From Gemmatimonadota bacterium (GTDB lineage: Bacteria > Gemmatimonadota > Gemmatimonadetes > Gemmatimonadales > Gemmatimonadaceae), in NCBI GenBank assembly GCA_016874035.1, contig VGVM01000024.1, positions 1 to 37,727 on the forward strand: a stretch of 37,727 bases of DNA. The letters run 5' to 3'. The first letter of the stretch is position 1. The number at the start of each line of letters is the position of its first letter. Positions 15,091-27,268 of the stretch are shown piece after piece. The notes under the pieces were generated by a model. That model was not told where the DNA came from and did no database searches. It saw nothing but the letters and a program-made list of their open reading frames with translations. The position numbers and the translations under genes were made by a program.

Positions 15091-15927
15091 CTAGTAGCCG
15101 TCCTTCGTCCAGACCAGGATCACGCCGCATCCCCGATTGAATCCTGCGAACTGCGGCGGGATCGTCGCGGGCCCGTTGTACACCTCGATTCCCATCAGGT
15201 TTCGTGGTGAGGGAAGCAGGTCGAGGTTGAACGGCGTGGGCATGGCGATGTTGTCCACGTACACCGTCATCGGACAGTATTGCTGCTGTGCGTCCGTGAG
15301 TGACCCGGCTTCCCGGCGGTTGAAGGCGTAGTAGTGCGGCAAGCCGCCGCTGAAGTTCTGCGCGGAGGGGCTCACGTTGATTGACGTGAACCGGCGCATC
15401 AGCTCGGTGGTGTACACGCTGTTGCGCCGATTGATCTCATCGGCGGTCATGAACTCGCCAAGGCCGCGCTTCCGGCGGTTGTCGAACTCCAGGTTTCGGC
15501 GGGATACAGCCGCCGCGGTCACGATTGCGGCATCGAGCATCGTCGGCGCGCGTTCGAGCGCATAGGACGGTCGCAATGTGTCGGACGCGAGGACCTCGAC
15601 GATCGTCGAGGTGGGTCGGTAGCCCGCACGCCGGATGATCAGCACATAAGGCCCCGCAGGGACCTGTGAAATGCGGAATCGTCCGTTCGGCCCGGTGTTC
15701 ACGCGGACGTTCGTGCTGAGGATCTTCACCTCGGCGCTTTGCAGCGGGTTCAAGGCCGAGTCGCTGATGAATCCGTCGATCGTACCGCTCGGCCGGCGGG
15801 CCGGCGGCTGGCCGACGGAGTCCGCCCGGCCGCCGGGAAGTCCACGCCGCACCACCTGGGCGTCCGCCTGGCCTGCCGCTGAAATCAGCCACGCGGCGGC
15901 GCCGCTCAACAGTCTGAGTCGTGTCAC
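15091..15927 (-). CDS. Plug-only TonB-receptor-like protein (carboxypeptidase regulatory domain + plug)
   Basis: A 278-residue exported protein. A signal peptide (VTRLRLLSGAAAWLISAAG, cleavage near ADAQ) is followed by a carboxypeptidase-type regulatory beta-sandwich (about 38-120: GTIDGFISDSALNPLQSAEV, GRFRISQVPAGPYVLIIRRAGY). Residues about 140-278 look like a TonB-receptor plug, with TADEINRRN, MTVYVDNIAMPTPFNLDLLP, IEVYNGPATIPPQF and the end CGVILVWTKDGY. SusC proteins continue here for about 700 residues of barrel; this one stops. Two Cys (in QQYCPM and RGCGV) may pair. It is a paralogue of the gene at 35970. The GTG at 15927 is about 7 bases from a TATAAT, suggesting a leaderless mRNA. 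Confidence 0.75.
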   Translation of the reverse strand: MTRLRLLSGAAAWLISAAGQADAQVVRRGLPGGRADSVGQPPARRPSGTIDGFISDSALNPLQSAEVKILSTNVRVNTGPNGRFRISQVPAGPYVLIIRRAGYRPTSTIVEVLASDTLRPSYALERAPTMLDAAIVTAAAVSRRNLEFDNRRKRGLGEFMTADEINRRNSVYTTELMRRFTSINVSPSAQNFSGGLPHYYAFNRREAGSLTDAQQQYCPMTVYVDNIAMPTPFNLDLLPSPRNLMGIEVYNGPATIPPQFAGFNRGCGVILVWTKDGY

Positions 15928-15933
15928 GAGGGA

Positions 15934-15939
15934 ATTATA
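15934..15939 (-). promoter_or_regulatory. -10 box of the plug-only gene, inside the upstream terminator tail
   Basis: TATAAT on the minus strand lies 7 bases from the GTG at 15927, so transcription would begin at or next to the start codon. It belongs to the T-rich tail (GTTTTATAATT) of the hairpin 15944-15979. No -35 hexamer is recognisable, since that region is the hairpin stem. Confidence 0.55.
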
Positions 15940-15943
15940 AAAC

Positions 15944-15979
15944 CGAAGGGCGGGCACCGTTCCCGGCACCCGCCCTTCG
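15944..15979 (-). terminator. Intrinsic terminator of SusC/SusD locus 1
   Basis: An 11-bp perfect outer stem (15944-15954 with 15969-15979), a small internal loop and a 3-bp inner stem closed by TTCC. On the minus strand it is followed by GTTTTATAATT. It begins 19 bases after the SusD stop (15998). Confidence 0.85.
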
Positions 15980-15997
15980 CGACCTGCGACCTGCTGG

Positions 15998-17536
15998 TTA
16001 CGGCGCGCAGCTGTTGCTGCTGCCCGGGCCAAGGATGCCGGTGGCACTGCCTGCCGCGGCGGCCAGGTTGCGGGCGTTGCATTCACCCTGCGGAATCGGC
16101 ATCACGCGTGCCACGAAGTTCTTGTTCGGGCCCGACGGGATGTCGATTGGCAGGAGGTTGAGCTTGTTGTACCGGCGCATGTCGATCCAGCGCTGCGCCT
16201 CCATCGCCAGCGAGTAGCGCTTCTCGTACAGGATTCCGGTGATGACCGCGTCATCCGACGACGCAGCCGTCAGCGTGCTGGCCGGCAGGCCGCCCGAGTT
16301 CTGGCGCACCTGGTTCAAGTCGGCGATCGCACCCGCCTTGTCGCCGGTACCCAACCGGGCTTCTGCGCGGAGGAGGATGAGTTCCTCGTTCCGGATCGTC
16401 GCCATGTTGGTGGTGGACGTCGGCCAGATGTTGTAGCCGTTGGTCGTCGGCTGGCTGACCGGTCCGTCGGCAGTCTGCAGGCCGGCACGGGACGGAAGGC
16501 CGCCGCGGTGCTTGGCGGTCATGCGATTGTCCGGGCTTCCATCCGCCTTCAACTCCGCGTTCTGCTGGAACGACATGTGGGCGTAGAAGTTCGAATTCGT
16601 CGCCGTCGAAAGGCCATTGGTGGCGTCGCCCGCGGCCGTGGAGAAGATCTGATACACACCGACATCGAACTGGGCGCGCGTGGTCGCCGTGGCGTTCAGG
16701 AATGAGCCCTGCAGCGCCGTCAGCGCCTGCTGCCACGCGCCTGTGCCGCCGCCGGAGGTCGCGTACCATGCCGCGGCGCGCGCCTTGAGTGCACGGTTGA
16801 ACTGCGCGAACGTGGCCGGTGTGTTGAACCCGGCAAACCCGGTGTGCAGCGTGAACGGGAATGCCGTGCCACCCGCCGCCAGGTTCGTGGCGCCGGCGTC
16901 GAACGTGGCCAGGATCCACTTGTACACCGAATCCCTCGTGACAAACGGCGCAACCGCCGTGAAGTCCTCAAGGATTTCGATCGGAGCGCCCAGCGTATCA
17001 CGGGTCCCGATCACCTGCATCATCGCGAACGCCTCGATCGTTCGCGCGAAGCCCCTGGCTGCGGACTTCTGCGCCGCGGTAAGCGCGGAGGCTTCAACGG
17101 CCTTGTAGTAGTTGAGCGCGTCGCGGCGGGCGTTGAAGCCCGGGCCCCAGAGGCCGGTGGCGAACCCGCTGGGATCGAGCTTTTGCACGCCGGCCACCGA
17201 GATGCCGATCAGGTAGCCGGTGGTATTCCGGCCTTCCGTCGGCGTGAGGTTGTACGACTCGCGCCCCAGGATGCCGAGAGGCATCGGGGCGCCCGTGACC
17301 AACCCGCGCAGGTCAGCGAGCAGCCCCGTGGCGAGCAGCTGGATCGAGGCCGGGTCGCCCTGGGCGCTCTCGACCGTGACCACGTTGGGGTTGGCGATGT
17401 TGAGGTTGTCCTTCGAGCACGCCGCAACCGCCGCGACAAGCCCGAAGGCCACTCCGAGTGAACGCATCCGCATCTGGGACATTCTCCGATAACCGTGGGG
17501 GCCCGGGCCCATGAGTGTTGATTTCTGGCGATTCAT
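15998..17536 (-). CDS. SusD/RagB-like outer-membrane lipoprotein (locus 1)
   Basis: Surface nutrient-binding lipoprotein that caps the SusC-type transporter encoded just upstream. The lipobox is VAAVAACS. SusD-like features are an N-terminal NIANPNVVTVESAQGDPASIQLLATGLL, the helical TPR-like core (ALNYYKAVEAS…RGFARTIEAFAMMQVI), the central TIRNEELILLRAEARLGTGDKAGAIADLNQVR and the C-terminal RYSLAMEAQRWIDMRRYNKLN. The C-terminus ends in a Cys-containing GSSNSCAP. The start is uncertain: the ATG at 17536 follows the SusC stop by 9 bases, but ATGs at 17482, 17473 and 17467 would give a more normal lipoprotein signal. The ligand is unknown; the neighbours include no glycoside hydrolase, so a peptide or other oligomer is as likely as glycan. 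Confidence 0.88.
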   Translation of the reverse strand: MNRQKSTLMGPGPHGYRRMSQMRMRSLGVAFGLVAAVAACSKDNLNIANPNVVTVESAQGDPASIQLLATGLLADLRGLVTGAPMPLGILGRESYNLTPTEGRNTTGYLIGISVAGVQKLDPSGFATGLWGPGFNARRDALNYYKAVEASALTAAQKSAARGFARTIEAFAMMQVIGTRDTLGAPIEILEDFTAVAPFVTRDSVYKWILATFDAGATNLAAGGTAFPFTLHTGFAGFNTPATFAQFNRALKARAAAWYATSGGGTGAWQQALTALQGSFLNATATTRAQFDVGVYQIFSTAAGDATNGLSTATNSNFYAHMSFQQNAELKADGSPDNRMTAKHRGGLPSRAGLQTADGPVSQPTTNGYNIWPTSTTNMATIRNEELILLRAEARLGTGDKAGAIADLNQVRQNSGGLPASTLTAASSDDAVITGILYEKRYSLAMEAQRWIDMRRYNKLNLLPIDIPSGPNKNFVARVMPIPQGECNARNLAAAAGSATGILGPGSSNSCAP

Positions 17537-17545
17537 GGTCGTGGC

Positions 17546-20500
17546 CTAGTAGCTCAGGTCAACGCTGAGGAAGAACTGCTTGCTCGGCGGATAGGGCCCG
17601 AGGTCTATGAACCGGCTGAAGTTGGTGTTGCCGAAGTTGTTGAACTCCGGGTCCATGCCCCAGTAATCCGAGAACATCGCCAGGTTGCGGGCCTGCATGC
17701 TGATCCGCATCTCGCGGGCACGGGCCAGGCTCGCCCACTTGCGCGGCGCATCGTACGACACCGTGAGCTCGCGGAACTTGAGGTAGGTGCCGTCGTCAAT
17801 GTACTGGGAGATGTCGCCGCGGCCGTGCGTGCTGAAACGGTACTGGCCGAGCTTCTGTGCCGGATCCGGCGAGGCATCCGCGTAGTCGCGCGACTGCCCG
17901 CCTTCGTCGAACAGGTTCTTCGTCAAGGCGGAGGTGTAGCCGCCGTTGCGCCAGTCGAGCAGCGCGGTGACGCTGAAGCGCTTGTACGTGACGGTGTTCA
18001 GGAACTGCGTCGTGTGGCGCGGCGCGGCGTCCGCGATCATCGAGTCGCGCGTCACGCTGCCGGTCACGGTCTCGAGCGGCGTGAGCTTGTGGCAGGGCTT
18101 GCCGTCGGCCCCGGTGTTCTGGGTGAACACGCCATTGACCGTCGTATTCAGGCAGCTGAACCGTTGGTTGCCCCAGATGAGCGTGGTGCGCTCGCCCACG
18201 GCAAACCGGTTCCGGCCGTAGGCCACGCCGAAGCCGCCCAGCGCGAACGACGGGATGCTCAGCTTCTCAAGCGTCTGCCGGTTCTTCTGGTACGTAGTCT
18301 TGAACGTCCACTCCAGGTCACGCCGCGAGATCGGCACGATCGTGATCGCCGTTTCAAAGCCCTTCGTGGCCATCTCACCGCCGTTGATCTGTTGCTGTGC
18401 GAGACCCGTGCTCGCGGCCAGCGGGAAGTTCACGAGCAGGTCCTTGATCGTGCGGTTGTAGAGCGTCGCTTCGAACCCGATGCGCTGGTTCCAGGCCGAG
18501 CCATCAATGCCATATTCGAGCTCATTCATGACTTCGGGCTTGATGATCGGGTTGCCGACCGTCGTAGCCGCGACGAGCGATGTGGCGCCGCCGATCAGCG
18601 CCCCCGCCCCGACCGTGACGTCACGCGAGCCATAGTTCGGCCGGTTGCCCGACTGACCCCAGGCCGCGCGGAACTTGATCTCGTCCACGCGGTCCGTGAG
18701 CTGGCGCAGCGGGTTCACCCAGCGGTAGCTCGCCGAGACCTTCGGATACTTGTAGAACTGCTCCCGGTCTCCGTTCGCGGTGCCGCGGTCAGCGCGGACG
18801 CTGCCGGCAACCGCGAGCTTCTCATCGAGGAAGATCAACTGTTCGTTGATGTACATCGACTGGTCGCGGAACTCGGTGATGAAGTTTCCGACCGCAACGT
18901 CCGAACCACCGATCGCGAGCCGTCGCCCGGGCAGCAGGCCGCGCGAACGGATGTTGTACTGCTGGGTGTGCTGCGTTTCGTACGTACCGCCCACGGAAGT
19001 CTGCGCGGAGTTCCAGAACTTCCAGCTCGGCGTCCACGTCCAGACGCCGTTGACACTCTGGTTGATGAACCGGCTCGTCGTCGTGCCGATCTGCGACGTG
19101 CCGGGGAAGCCGTCGGCCGGCTCGAACTGGAGGAAGCCCGGCGTGTACTGGTTCCCCTCGAACTGGAAGCGGTCAACGCCGCCGATGTACGACAGGCTGA
19201 TGCTGTGCTTGGCGTTCGAGAACGCCGCGTACCGGAGTTGGACGTTGCCCATCTGCCGCCAGGTGTCCTCGTTGTTCGTCATGTTCTCGAGGAGGTCGAA
19301 CGGGTTCGACGACGCCGTACCGCCGCCCTTCATGTGCATCCGGATGAAGCGCCCGGGCGCGACCCGCTGCGATATATCGTAGATCGCCGGGTAGTACCCG
19401 AAGGCGTACATCGGGCTGGTGCCGGAGTTGTCGTTGTTGCCGATGCCGTTCTGCGCAAAGCTGTGGGTGACATCGAGGCCGCCCGACGCCGTGAACTTCT
19501 CGCCGATCGTCTGGTCGATGTTCAGCTTGGCCGAGGTGCGGCGGGCGCCCGTGTTGTACTGGATGCCCTTGTTCTGCTTGTCGTTAATGCTGGCGTAAAA
19601 CCGCGTCGCGGCGGTCCCACCTGACGCGGACACGAGCGTCTCGTAGCCCGGATCCGTCGTGCCGTAGAGCTTGCCCTGCCAGTCATACCACTGACATCCG
19701 GCGTCCGTGCAGTTCGCGCGGGCGATCGAGTCGGCGACCGGCGACGCGCCGAGCCACGGCCGCACGTCAGCGTACGACGTAAACCGACGCGAGCTGGGGA
19801 GGCGCGTGGCGCGCTGCGTGCCGATCCGCTGCGTGACGTTGAAGCGGGTGGCGCCCGCCTTGCCCTTCTTGGTCGTGATCACGACCACGCCGTTCGTCGC
19901 GCGCGAGCCATAAATGGCGCTCGCCGCCGCGGACTTGAGCACTTCGATGCTCTCGATGTCGTTGGGATTGAGGTCGGCAAGGCGGTTGGTCGTCTGGTCT
20001 TGGGTCGAGCTCGTGGAGCCGCTCGAGCGGGAAATCGCCGCGAGGCCGCCGGCGACCGACTGGTTCGAGACCATGACGCCGTCTACGACGTAGAGTGGAT
20101 CGCCCTGGCCGAGGATGGAGGTCGCGCCGCGGATCTGGATCTGCATGCCGCCGCCGGGCGTGCCGGAGTTCTCGAAGATCTGGGCACCGGCGATCTTGCC
20201 GGCGAGGTTGCCTTCGAGCGACTTGGCCGGCGCCTTGATCAGTTCAGCCGCGGTGACCGATGCGATTGCCGTGGAGGCGTTGCGCTTGTCAACCGTCGTC
20301 GCCTGACCCGTGACGGTCACGCCTTCAAGCTGCAGGACGTCCTTCTCGAGGACGAAGTCCTGCGTGTTGCCCGCGACGCGCACCGACTGGCGCTTGAAGC
20401 CGATCGCGCGAATGAGGACCGAGGCTTCGCCTGCGGGGACGCGGAGTCGGTACATGCCCTGGGCGTCCGTTCGTACGCCGAGAGGCTGGCCGACGATGCT

Positions 20501-20635
20501 GACGATCGCTTCCGCGACCGGGAGCCCGCCTTCGAGTTGCGTGACCTTGCCGGTGATTTCCCGGCCCTGCGCGGCCGCGAGGGCCGGCAGCGCTACCGCA
20601 AGGAATGCGGCAGCGAACGTAGAGAACCTGCGCAC
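17546..20635 (-). CDS. SusC/RagA-type TonB-dependent outer-membrane transporter (locus 1)
   Basis: A 1029-residue transporter. A signal peptide (VRRFSTFAAAFLAVALPALA, cleavage near AAAQ) is followed by the carboxypeptidase-type regulatory domain (about 23-105: GREITGKVTQLEGGLPVAEA) and the plug, with VTVTGQATTVDKRNAS, SLEGNLAGKIAGAQI, PLYVVDGVMVSN, the SusC signature NDIESIEVLKSAAASAIYGSRATNGVVVITTKKG, and then a 22-strand barrel ending in FFLSVDLSY. There is no clear TonB-box or STN domain. The GTG at 20635 is selected because GGAGG stands 7 bases upstream; the open frame upstream is not signal-like. A TTGACA on the same strand at 20747-20752 is a possible -35. It forms an operon with the downstream SusD gene. 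Confidence 0.93.
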   Translation of the reverse strand: MRRFSTFAAAFLAVALPALAAAQGREITGKVTQLEGGLPVAEAIVSIVGQPLGVRTDAQGMYRLRVPAGEASVLIRAIGFKRQSVRVAGNTQDFVLEKDVLQLEGVTVTGQATTVDKRNASTAIASVTAAELIKAPAKSLEGNLAGKIAGAQIFENSGTPGGGMQIQIRGATSILGQGDPLYVVDGVMVSNQSVAGGLAAISRSSGSTSSTQDQTTNRLADLNPNDIESIEVLKSAAASAIYGSRATNGVVVITTKKGKAGATRFNVTQRIGTQRATRLPSSRRFTSYADVRPWLGASPVADSIARANCTDAGCQWYDWQGKLYGTTDPGYETLVSASGGTAATRFYASINDKQNKGIQYNTGARRTSAKLNIDQTIGEKFTASGGLDVTHSFAQNGIGNNDNSGTSPMYAFGYYPAIYDISQRVAPGRFIRMHMKGGGTASSNPFDLLENMTNNEDTWRQMGNVQLRYAAFSNAKHSISLSYIGGVDRFQFEGNQYTPGFLQFEPADGFPGTSQIGTTTSRFINQSVNGVWTWTPSWKFWNSAQTSVGGTYETQHTQQYNIRSRGLLPGRRLAIGGSDVAVGNFITEFRDQSMYINEQLIFLDEKLAVAGSVRADRGTANGDREQFYKYPKVSASYRWVNPLRQLTDRVDEIKFRAAWGQSGNRPNYGSRDVTVGAGALIGGATSLVAATTVGNPIIKPEVMNELEYGIDGSAWNQRIGFEATLYNRTIKDLLVNFPLAASTGLAQQQINGGEMATKGFETAITIVPISRRDLEWTFKTTYQKNRQTLEKLSIPSFALGGFGVAYGRNRFAVGERTTLIWGNQRFSCLNTTVNGVFTQNTGADGKPCHKLTPLETVTGSVTRDSMIADAAPRHTTQFLNTVTYKRFSVTALLDWRNGGYTSALTKNLFDEGGQSRDYADASPDPAQKLGQYRFSTHGRGDISQYIDDGTYLKFRELTVSYDAPRKWASLARAREMRISMQARNLAMFSDYWGMDPEFNNFGNTNFSRFIDLGPYPPSKQFFLSVDLSY

Positions 20636-20846
20636 GGAGATGCCTCCGAAGAAGTGGTGGGGTTCGCTCGCATGGCGCCACCACGACGCCGCGTCGAGCG
20701 GACCTTCCTCTGGATCCGTAGTGAAAGTCCGCCTCGCCAGCGCGTATGTCAAGTCACGACAGTTACTTGCATCCGCGCGATCTGGCACTCAAACCCGGTG
20801 ACGCGGGCGTGTCCGCGCGGGTACGGGGGTCTCGCGCCGACAACCT

Positions 20847-20852
20847 TATATT
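20847..20852 (+). promoter_or_regulatory. Candidate -10 box of the mlaF-like operon
   Basis: TATATT on the plus strand, 22 bases before the ATG at 20874, would give a leader of about 15 nt. The -35 region is G-rich and unconvincing. The 238-base gap 20636-20873 separates divergent units and holds no gene. Confidence 0.4.
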
Positions 20853-20873
20853 GGGCGAGCCACCTGCCGACCC

Positions 20874-21620
20874 ATGATCCAGTTCCAGAACATCCACAAG
20901 TCGTTCGGCGCCAAAGAGGTCCTCCGAGGCTTCACGCTTGAGGTTCGCGAAGGAGACATCGCGATCATCCTCGGCTACTCCGGGACCGGCAAGAGCGTCG
21001 CGATCAAGCACATCGTCGGCCTGCTCGAACCCGACGAGGGGACGGTGTTCGTGGACGGAAAGGAAGTGCCGGCGCTGTCGCGCCGCGATCTCTATGAACT
21101 CCGCTCCAAGATCGGGTATGTGTTCCAGTTCGCGGCGTTGTTCGACTCGCTGACGGTGGGCGAAAACGTCGCCATGGGCCTTCGAAAACAGGGACATCTG
21201 GAAGGCCAGGCGTTGGCGGATCGCGTCCACGAGGCGCTTGACCTGGTGGACCTGCCGGACGCCGCCGACCTCATGCCGAGCGACCTGTCGGGCGGCATGC
21301 GCAAGCGCGTCGGGATCGCGCGGGCGATCGCGCTCCGGCCCAAGTACCTCCTGTACGATGAGCCCACGACCGGCCTCGATCCGGTGACCGCTGCGGTGAT
21401 TGACGACCTGATGCTGCGCATGCAGCAGACCCTTGGCGTGACGAGCATCGTGATCACGCACGACCTGCGCACGGCGTGGAACATCGGGACCAGGATCGCG
21501 ATGCTGTACGATGGAAAGGTCCGCCAGGTGGGCACGCCGGATGAGATCAAGGCGTCGCACGACCCGATCGTGCGGCAGTTCATCGAAGGGCGGGCCAAGC
21601 CGGTCACCGGACTCGACTGA
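20874..21620 (+). CDS. ABC transporter ATPase, MlaF-like
   Basis: A 248-residue ATPase of the MlaF/Mkl family, which powers retrograde phospholipid transport that maintains outer-membrane lipid asymmetry. Visible are Walker A GYSGTGKS (34-41), the Q-loop [18 protein letters not shown], which is characteristic of MlaF, the signature [16 protein letters not shown], Walker [14 protein letters not shown] and the H-loop VITHD. MlaF, with its FQ..ALFDS Q-loop, is the closest family I recognise. The expected partner permease MlaE and MCE-domain protein MlaD are not adjacent, since upstream is a divergent SusC gene. The stop overlaps the next gene's ATG by one base (TGATG). Confidence 0.9.
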   Translation: MIQFQNIHKSFGAKEVLRGFTLEVREGDIAIILGYSGTGKSVAIKHIVGLLEPDEGTVFVDGKEVPALSRRDLYELRSKIGYVFQFAALFDSLTVGENVAMGLRKQGHLEGQALADRVHEALDLVDLPDAADLMPSDLSGGMRKRVGIARAIALRPKYLLYDEPTTGLDPVTAAVIDDLMLRMQQTLGVTSIVITHDLRTAWNIGTRIAMLYDGKVRQVGTPDEIKASHDPIVRQFIEGRAKPVTGLD

Positions 21621-22072
21621 TGTCCGGGGCTCGCGTGCGCCACGAGAGTTCGGCCGGCGGCGTGGTGTTCCGCCGCGATGGCGACGCGACCTATGTGTTG
21701 CTGATCCGCGATTCGTACCGGAACTGGGGATTCCCGAAGGGGCACATCGAGCCCGGCGAAACCCCGGGCGCCGCCGCGGTCCGTGAAGTCGCGGAGGAAA
21801 CCGGCCTCACCTCGCTTGAACTGCTGGGCGAAGTGTCCACGATCGCCTGGACCTTCACGTTTCGTGGCGCGCGCGTGCGCAAGACCTGCCACTTCTTCGC
21901 GTTTGCGTCGGCGTCCGCCCGGGCGCGCCCGCAGCGCCGCGAGGGCATCACGTCGTGTCGCTGGGTGCGCGCGGACGAGGGCGTGCGCATGCTGTCGTAC
22001 CGCAATGCCCGCGGGGTGCTGAAGGAGGCGCTTGCGCTCGTCGGGCTGGCGCCGCCGGTGGCGGGCGCGTGA
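21620..22072 (+). CDS. Nudix hydrolase
   Basis: A 150-residue Nudix-fold pyrophosphatase. The Nudix box is complete at residues 41-63: Gly41, Glu47, then REVAEETGL (55-63), matching Gx5Ex7REUxEExGU. The preceding SAGGVVFRR…[16 protein letters not shown] resembles bacterial diadenosine-polyphosphate or MutT-like members. The substrate cannot be assigned from sequence. It is translationally coupled on both sides: one base of overlap with the ATPase and four with the regulator. Confidence 0.93.
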   Translation: MSGARVRHESSAGGVVFRRDGDATYVLLIRDSYRNWGFPKGHIEPGETPGAAAVREVAEETGLTSLELLGEVSTIAWTFTFRGARVRKTCHFFAFASASARARPQRREGITSCRWVRADEGVRMLSYRNARGVLKEALALVGLAPPVAGA

Positions 22073-22884
22073 CCAACGCGCTGACCGCGGCCGGCGACCT
22101 CGCACCGCCGCTGACCGTCGCGGCATTCGTGACCCGCGATCGGGCGCGCGACATCGTGCACCGCGCGTTCCCGCGGCGGAAGGCGCACGTGATCAACTGT
22201 CGCACGGCCGCCGAAGTTCGCGAGGTCTTCAGCCGTGAGCTCGTGGATGCCGCAGTGGTGGACCTGGGAACGCCGACCGAAGAGACGTGGCGCGCCGCGG
22301 GGCTCGCCCGACACTTCCCCTGCGCCGGGTTCATCGGCCTGACGCCGATGCGCGCCGCCGACGGGCCATCCGTGGCGCGCTGCGCCGAGCTCGAGTTCGC
22401 CGATCTCTGCGCGGACGGGATTGATGACAGCGGGCTCGGACCCCAGATCCACGCGGCCGCGTTCACCACCCGCTTCGTCCGCGCGCTCGAACCCGCTGCG
22501 GAATCGCTCGGCCTCAACTCGGTCGCCCAGCGCCGCGCCTGGCGGGCGGTGGTGTCGTATGGTGGTCGGCCCGTGCGGACGGTGCGGCTTGCGGCCACGC
22601 TCCGCGTGACGCGCGAGCACCTGAGCCGGACGTTCGCCACGGCCGGTGCGCCGAACCTGAAACGGGTGATTGACCTGGTGCGGCTGATCGCGGCGAGTGA
22701 GCTGGCCAAGTGCTCCGGTTACGACCTCGCGGACGTGGCACGAGTGCTCCAGTTCGCATCGCTCTCGCATTTGACGACGACCGCGCAGCGGGTGTGCGGC
22801 GCGCGAGCCGCATCGCTCGCGCGGCTCCGGGCAGGGGACATTCTCGAGCGGTTCCGGGAAGGGCGGGGCCGGAGCCGGAAATAG
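22069..22884 (+). CDS. AraC-type HTH regulator with receiver-like N-terminal domain
   Basis: A 271-residue probable transcription factor. Residues about 15-130 alternate short strands and helices ([36 protein letters not shown]) like a response-regulator receiver domain. The aspartate in VVDLG is at a phosphoacceptor-like position, but the acidic pair at the first strand is missing, so it may be a pseudo-receiver. Residues about 170-250 form a double helix-turn-helix of AraC type: [20 protein letters not shown], then [27 protein letters not shown]. The GTG at 22069 overlaps the Nudix stop (GTGA). Its targets are unknown; the operon suggests envelope or stress control. Confidence 0.78.
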   Translation: MTNALTAAGDLAPPLTVAAFVTRDRARDIVHRAFPRRKAHVINCRTAAEVREVFSRELVDAAVVDLGTPTEETWRAAGLARHFPCAGFIGLTPMRAADGPSVARCAELEFADLCADGIDDSGLGPQIHAAAFTTRFVRALEPAAESLGLNSVAQRRAWRAVVSYGGRPVRTVRLAATLRVTREHLSRTFATAGAPNLKRVIDLVRLIAASELAKCSGYDLADVARVLQFASLSHLTTTAQRVCGARAASLARLRAGDILERFREGRGRSRK

Positions 22885-22914
22885 CGCCGGCCGCCGGGCC
22901 CGGGGCCCGGCGCT
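22883..22914 (+). terminator. GC hairpin after the regulator gene
   Basis: AGCGCCGG (22883-22890) pairs with CCGGCGCT (22907-22914), with further G/C pairing inside. It starts at the stop codon of the regulator gene. There is no U-tract, so Rho may be needed. Confidence 0.5.
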
Positions 22915-22962
22915 CGCCACCGTGGCGCTGGCTGCCGTCCCGCGCGATCTTCCTTGGCTCGC

Positions 22963-22998
22963 TTGCATCGCCCCCCGCTTGTGATATTTTTCACAAGC
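22963..22998 (+). promoter_or_regulatory. atpA promoter with Rex-like operator
   Basis: GCTTGTGA-TATTTT-TCACAAGC (22977-22998) is a perfect 8-bp inverted repeat around an AT-rich centre. Its central 18 bases match the Rex operator TTGTGAA-N4-TTCACAA with one mismatch; the TGTGA-N6-TCACA core also fits CRP/FNR-family sites. The centre forms an extended -10 (TG-A-TATTTT, -10 at 22985-22990), with TTGCAT (22963-22968) as a poor -35 at 16 bases. A protein bound here would block the promoter, 56 bases before the atpA ATG. Confidence 0.7.
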
Positions 22999-23053
22999 AC
23001 ATTTTGGCGCGACTGACCGCGCCTGCTGTCACCACACCGGTACGCCCCCAGAC

Positions 23054-24622
<1,569 letters not shown>

Positions 24623-24631
24623 GGGCGACGC

Positions 24632-26972
<2,341 letters not shown>

Positions 26973-26989
26973 TCCGACGACGGTGACGA

Positions 26990-27232
26990 ATGCTTAAGGT
27001 CAGCGTGATTTCCCCGGAGGCAACGCTCTTCGAGGGCGAGGCGCAGTCCGTCGTCGCCCCGGCGTTCGACGGCGAAGTGGGTATCCTCAGCGGTCACGCG
27101 GCCATGGTGACCGTGCTGGGGAATGGCTCGCTTCGGCTCGCGGATGGCACGGCGTTCCGGATCGAGGGCGGCTTCATGCAGGTCGCGGACAATGTCGTCC
27201 GCGTGGTGACGGAAAAGGCGACGAAGGTCTAG
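26990..27232 (+). CDS. atpC: F1Fo ATP synthase subunit epsilon, short form
   Basis: An 80-residue protein corresponding to the N-terminal beta-sandwich of epsilon: MLKVSVISPEATLFEGEAQSV, GEVGILSGHAAMVTVLGNG, FRIEGGFMQVADNVVRVVTE. The usual bacterial protein has 130-140 residues; here the C-terminal helical hairpin that inhibits ATP hydrolysis is absent. Short epsilon proteins are known from Bacteroidetes and Chlorobi, so this is not a broken gene. It starts 17 bases after atpD with only a weak ribosome binding site, and is followed by the terminator 27239-27268. Confidence 0.95.
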   Translation: MLKVSVISPEATLFEGEAQSVVAPAFDGEVGILSGHAAMVTVLGNGSLRLADGTAFRIEGGFMQVADNVVRVVTEKATKV

Positions 27233-27238
27233 CCCGTC

Positions 27239-27268
27239 GCCCGCGCCCGCTGTCAGCGGGTCGCGGGC
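27239..27268. terminator. Hairpin between convergent atpC and waaA
   Basis: A 13-bp GC stem with a single bulge (27239-27251 with 27255-27268) and loop GTC, 6 bases after the atpC stop. It overlaps the last codons of the convergent waaA gene. No U-tract on the plus strand. Confidence 0.7.

Noticed and set aside
17825-19624. 599-codon open frame opposite the SusC gene of locus 1
   Set aside because: A shadow of the transporter's coding strand. The same applies to similar frames at 492-2054, 9884-11419, 11510-13069, 25443-26900, 33446-35065 and 35862-37718.
20874-21620. Assignment of the ATPase as LptB
   Set aside because: The Q-loop region [16 protein letters not shown] and the signature LSGGMRKRV are MlaF-like; LptB has a different Q-loop and LSGGERRR.
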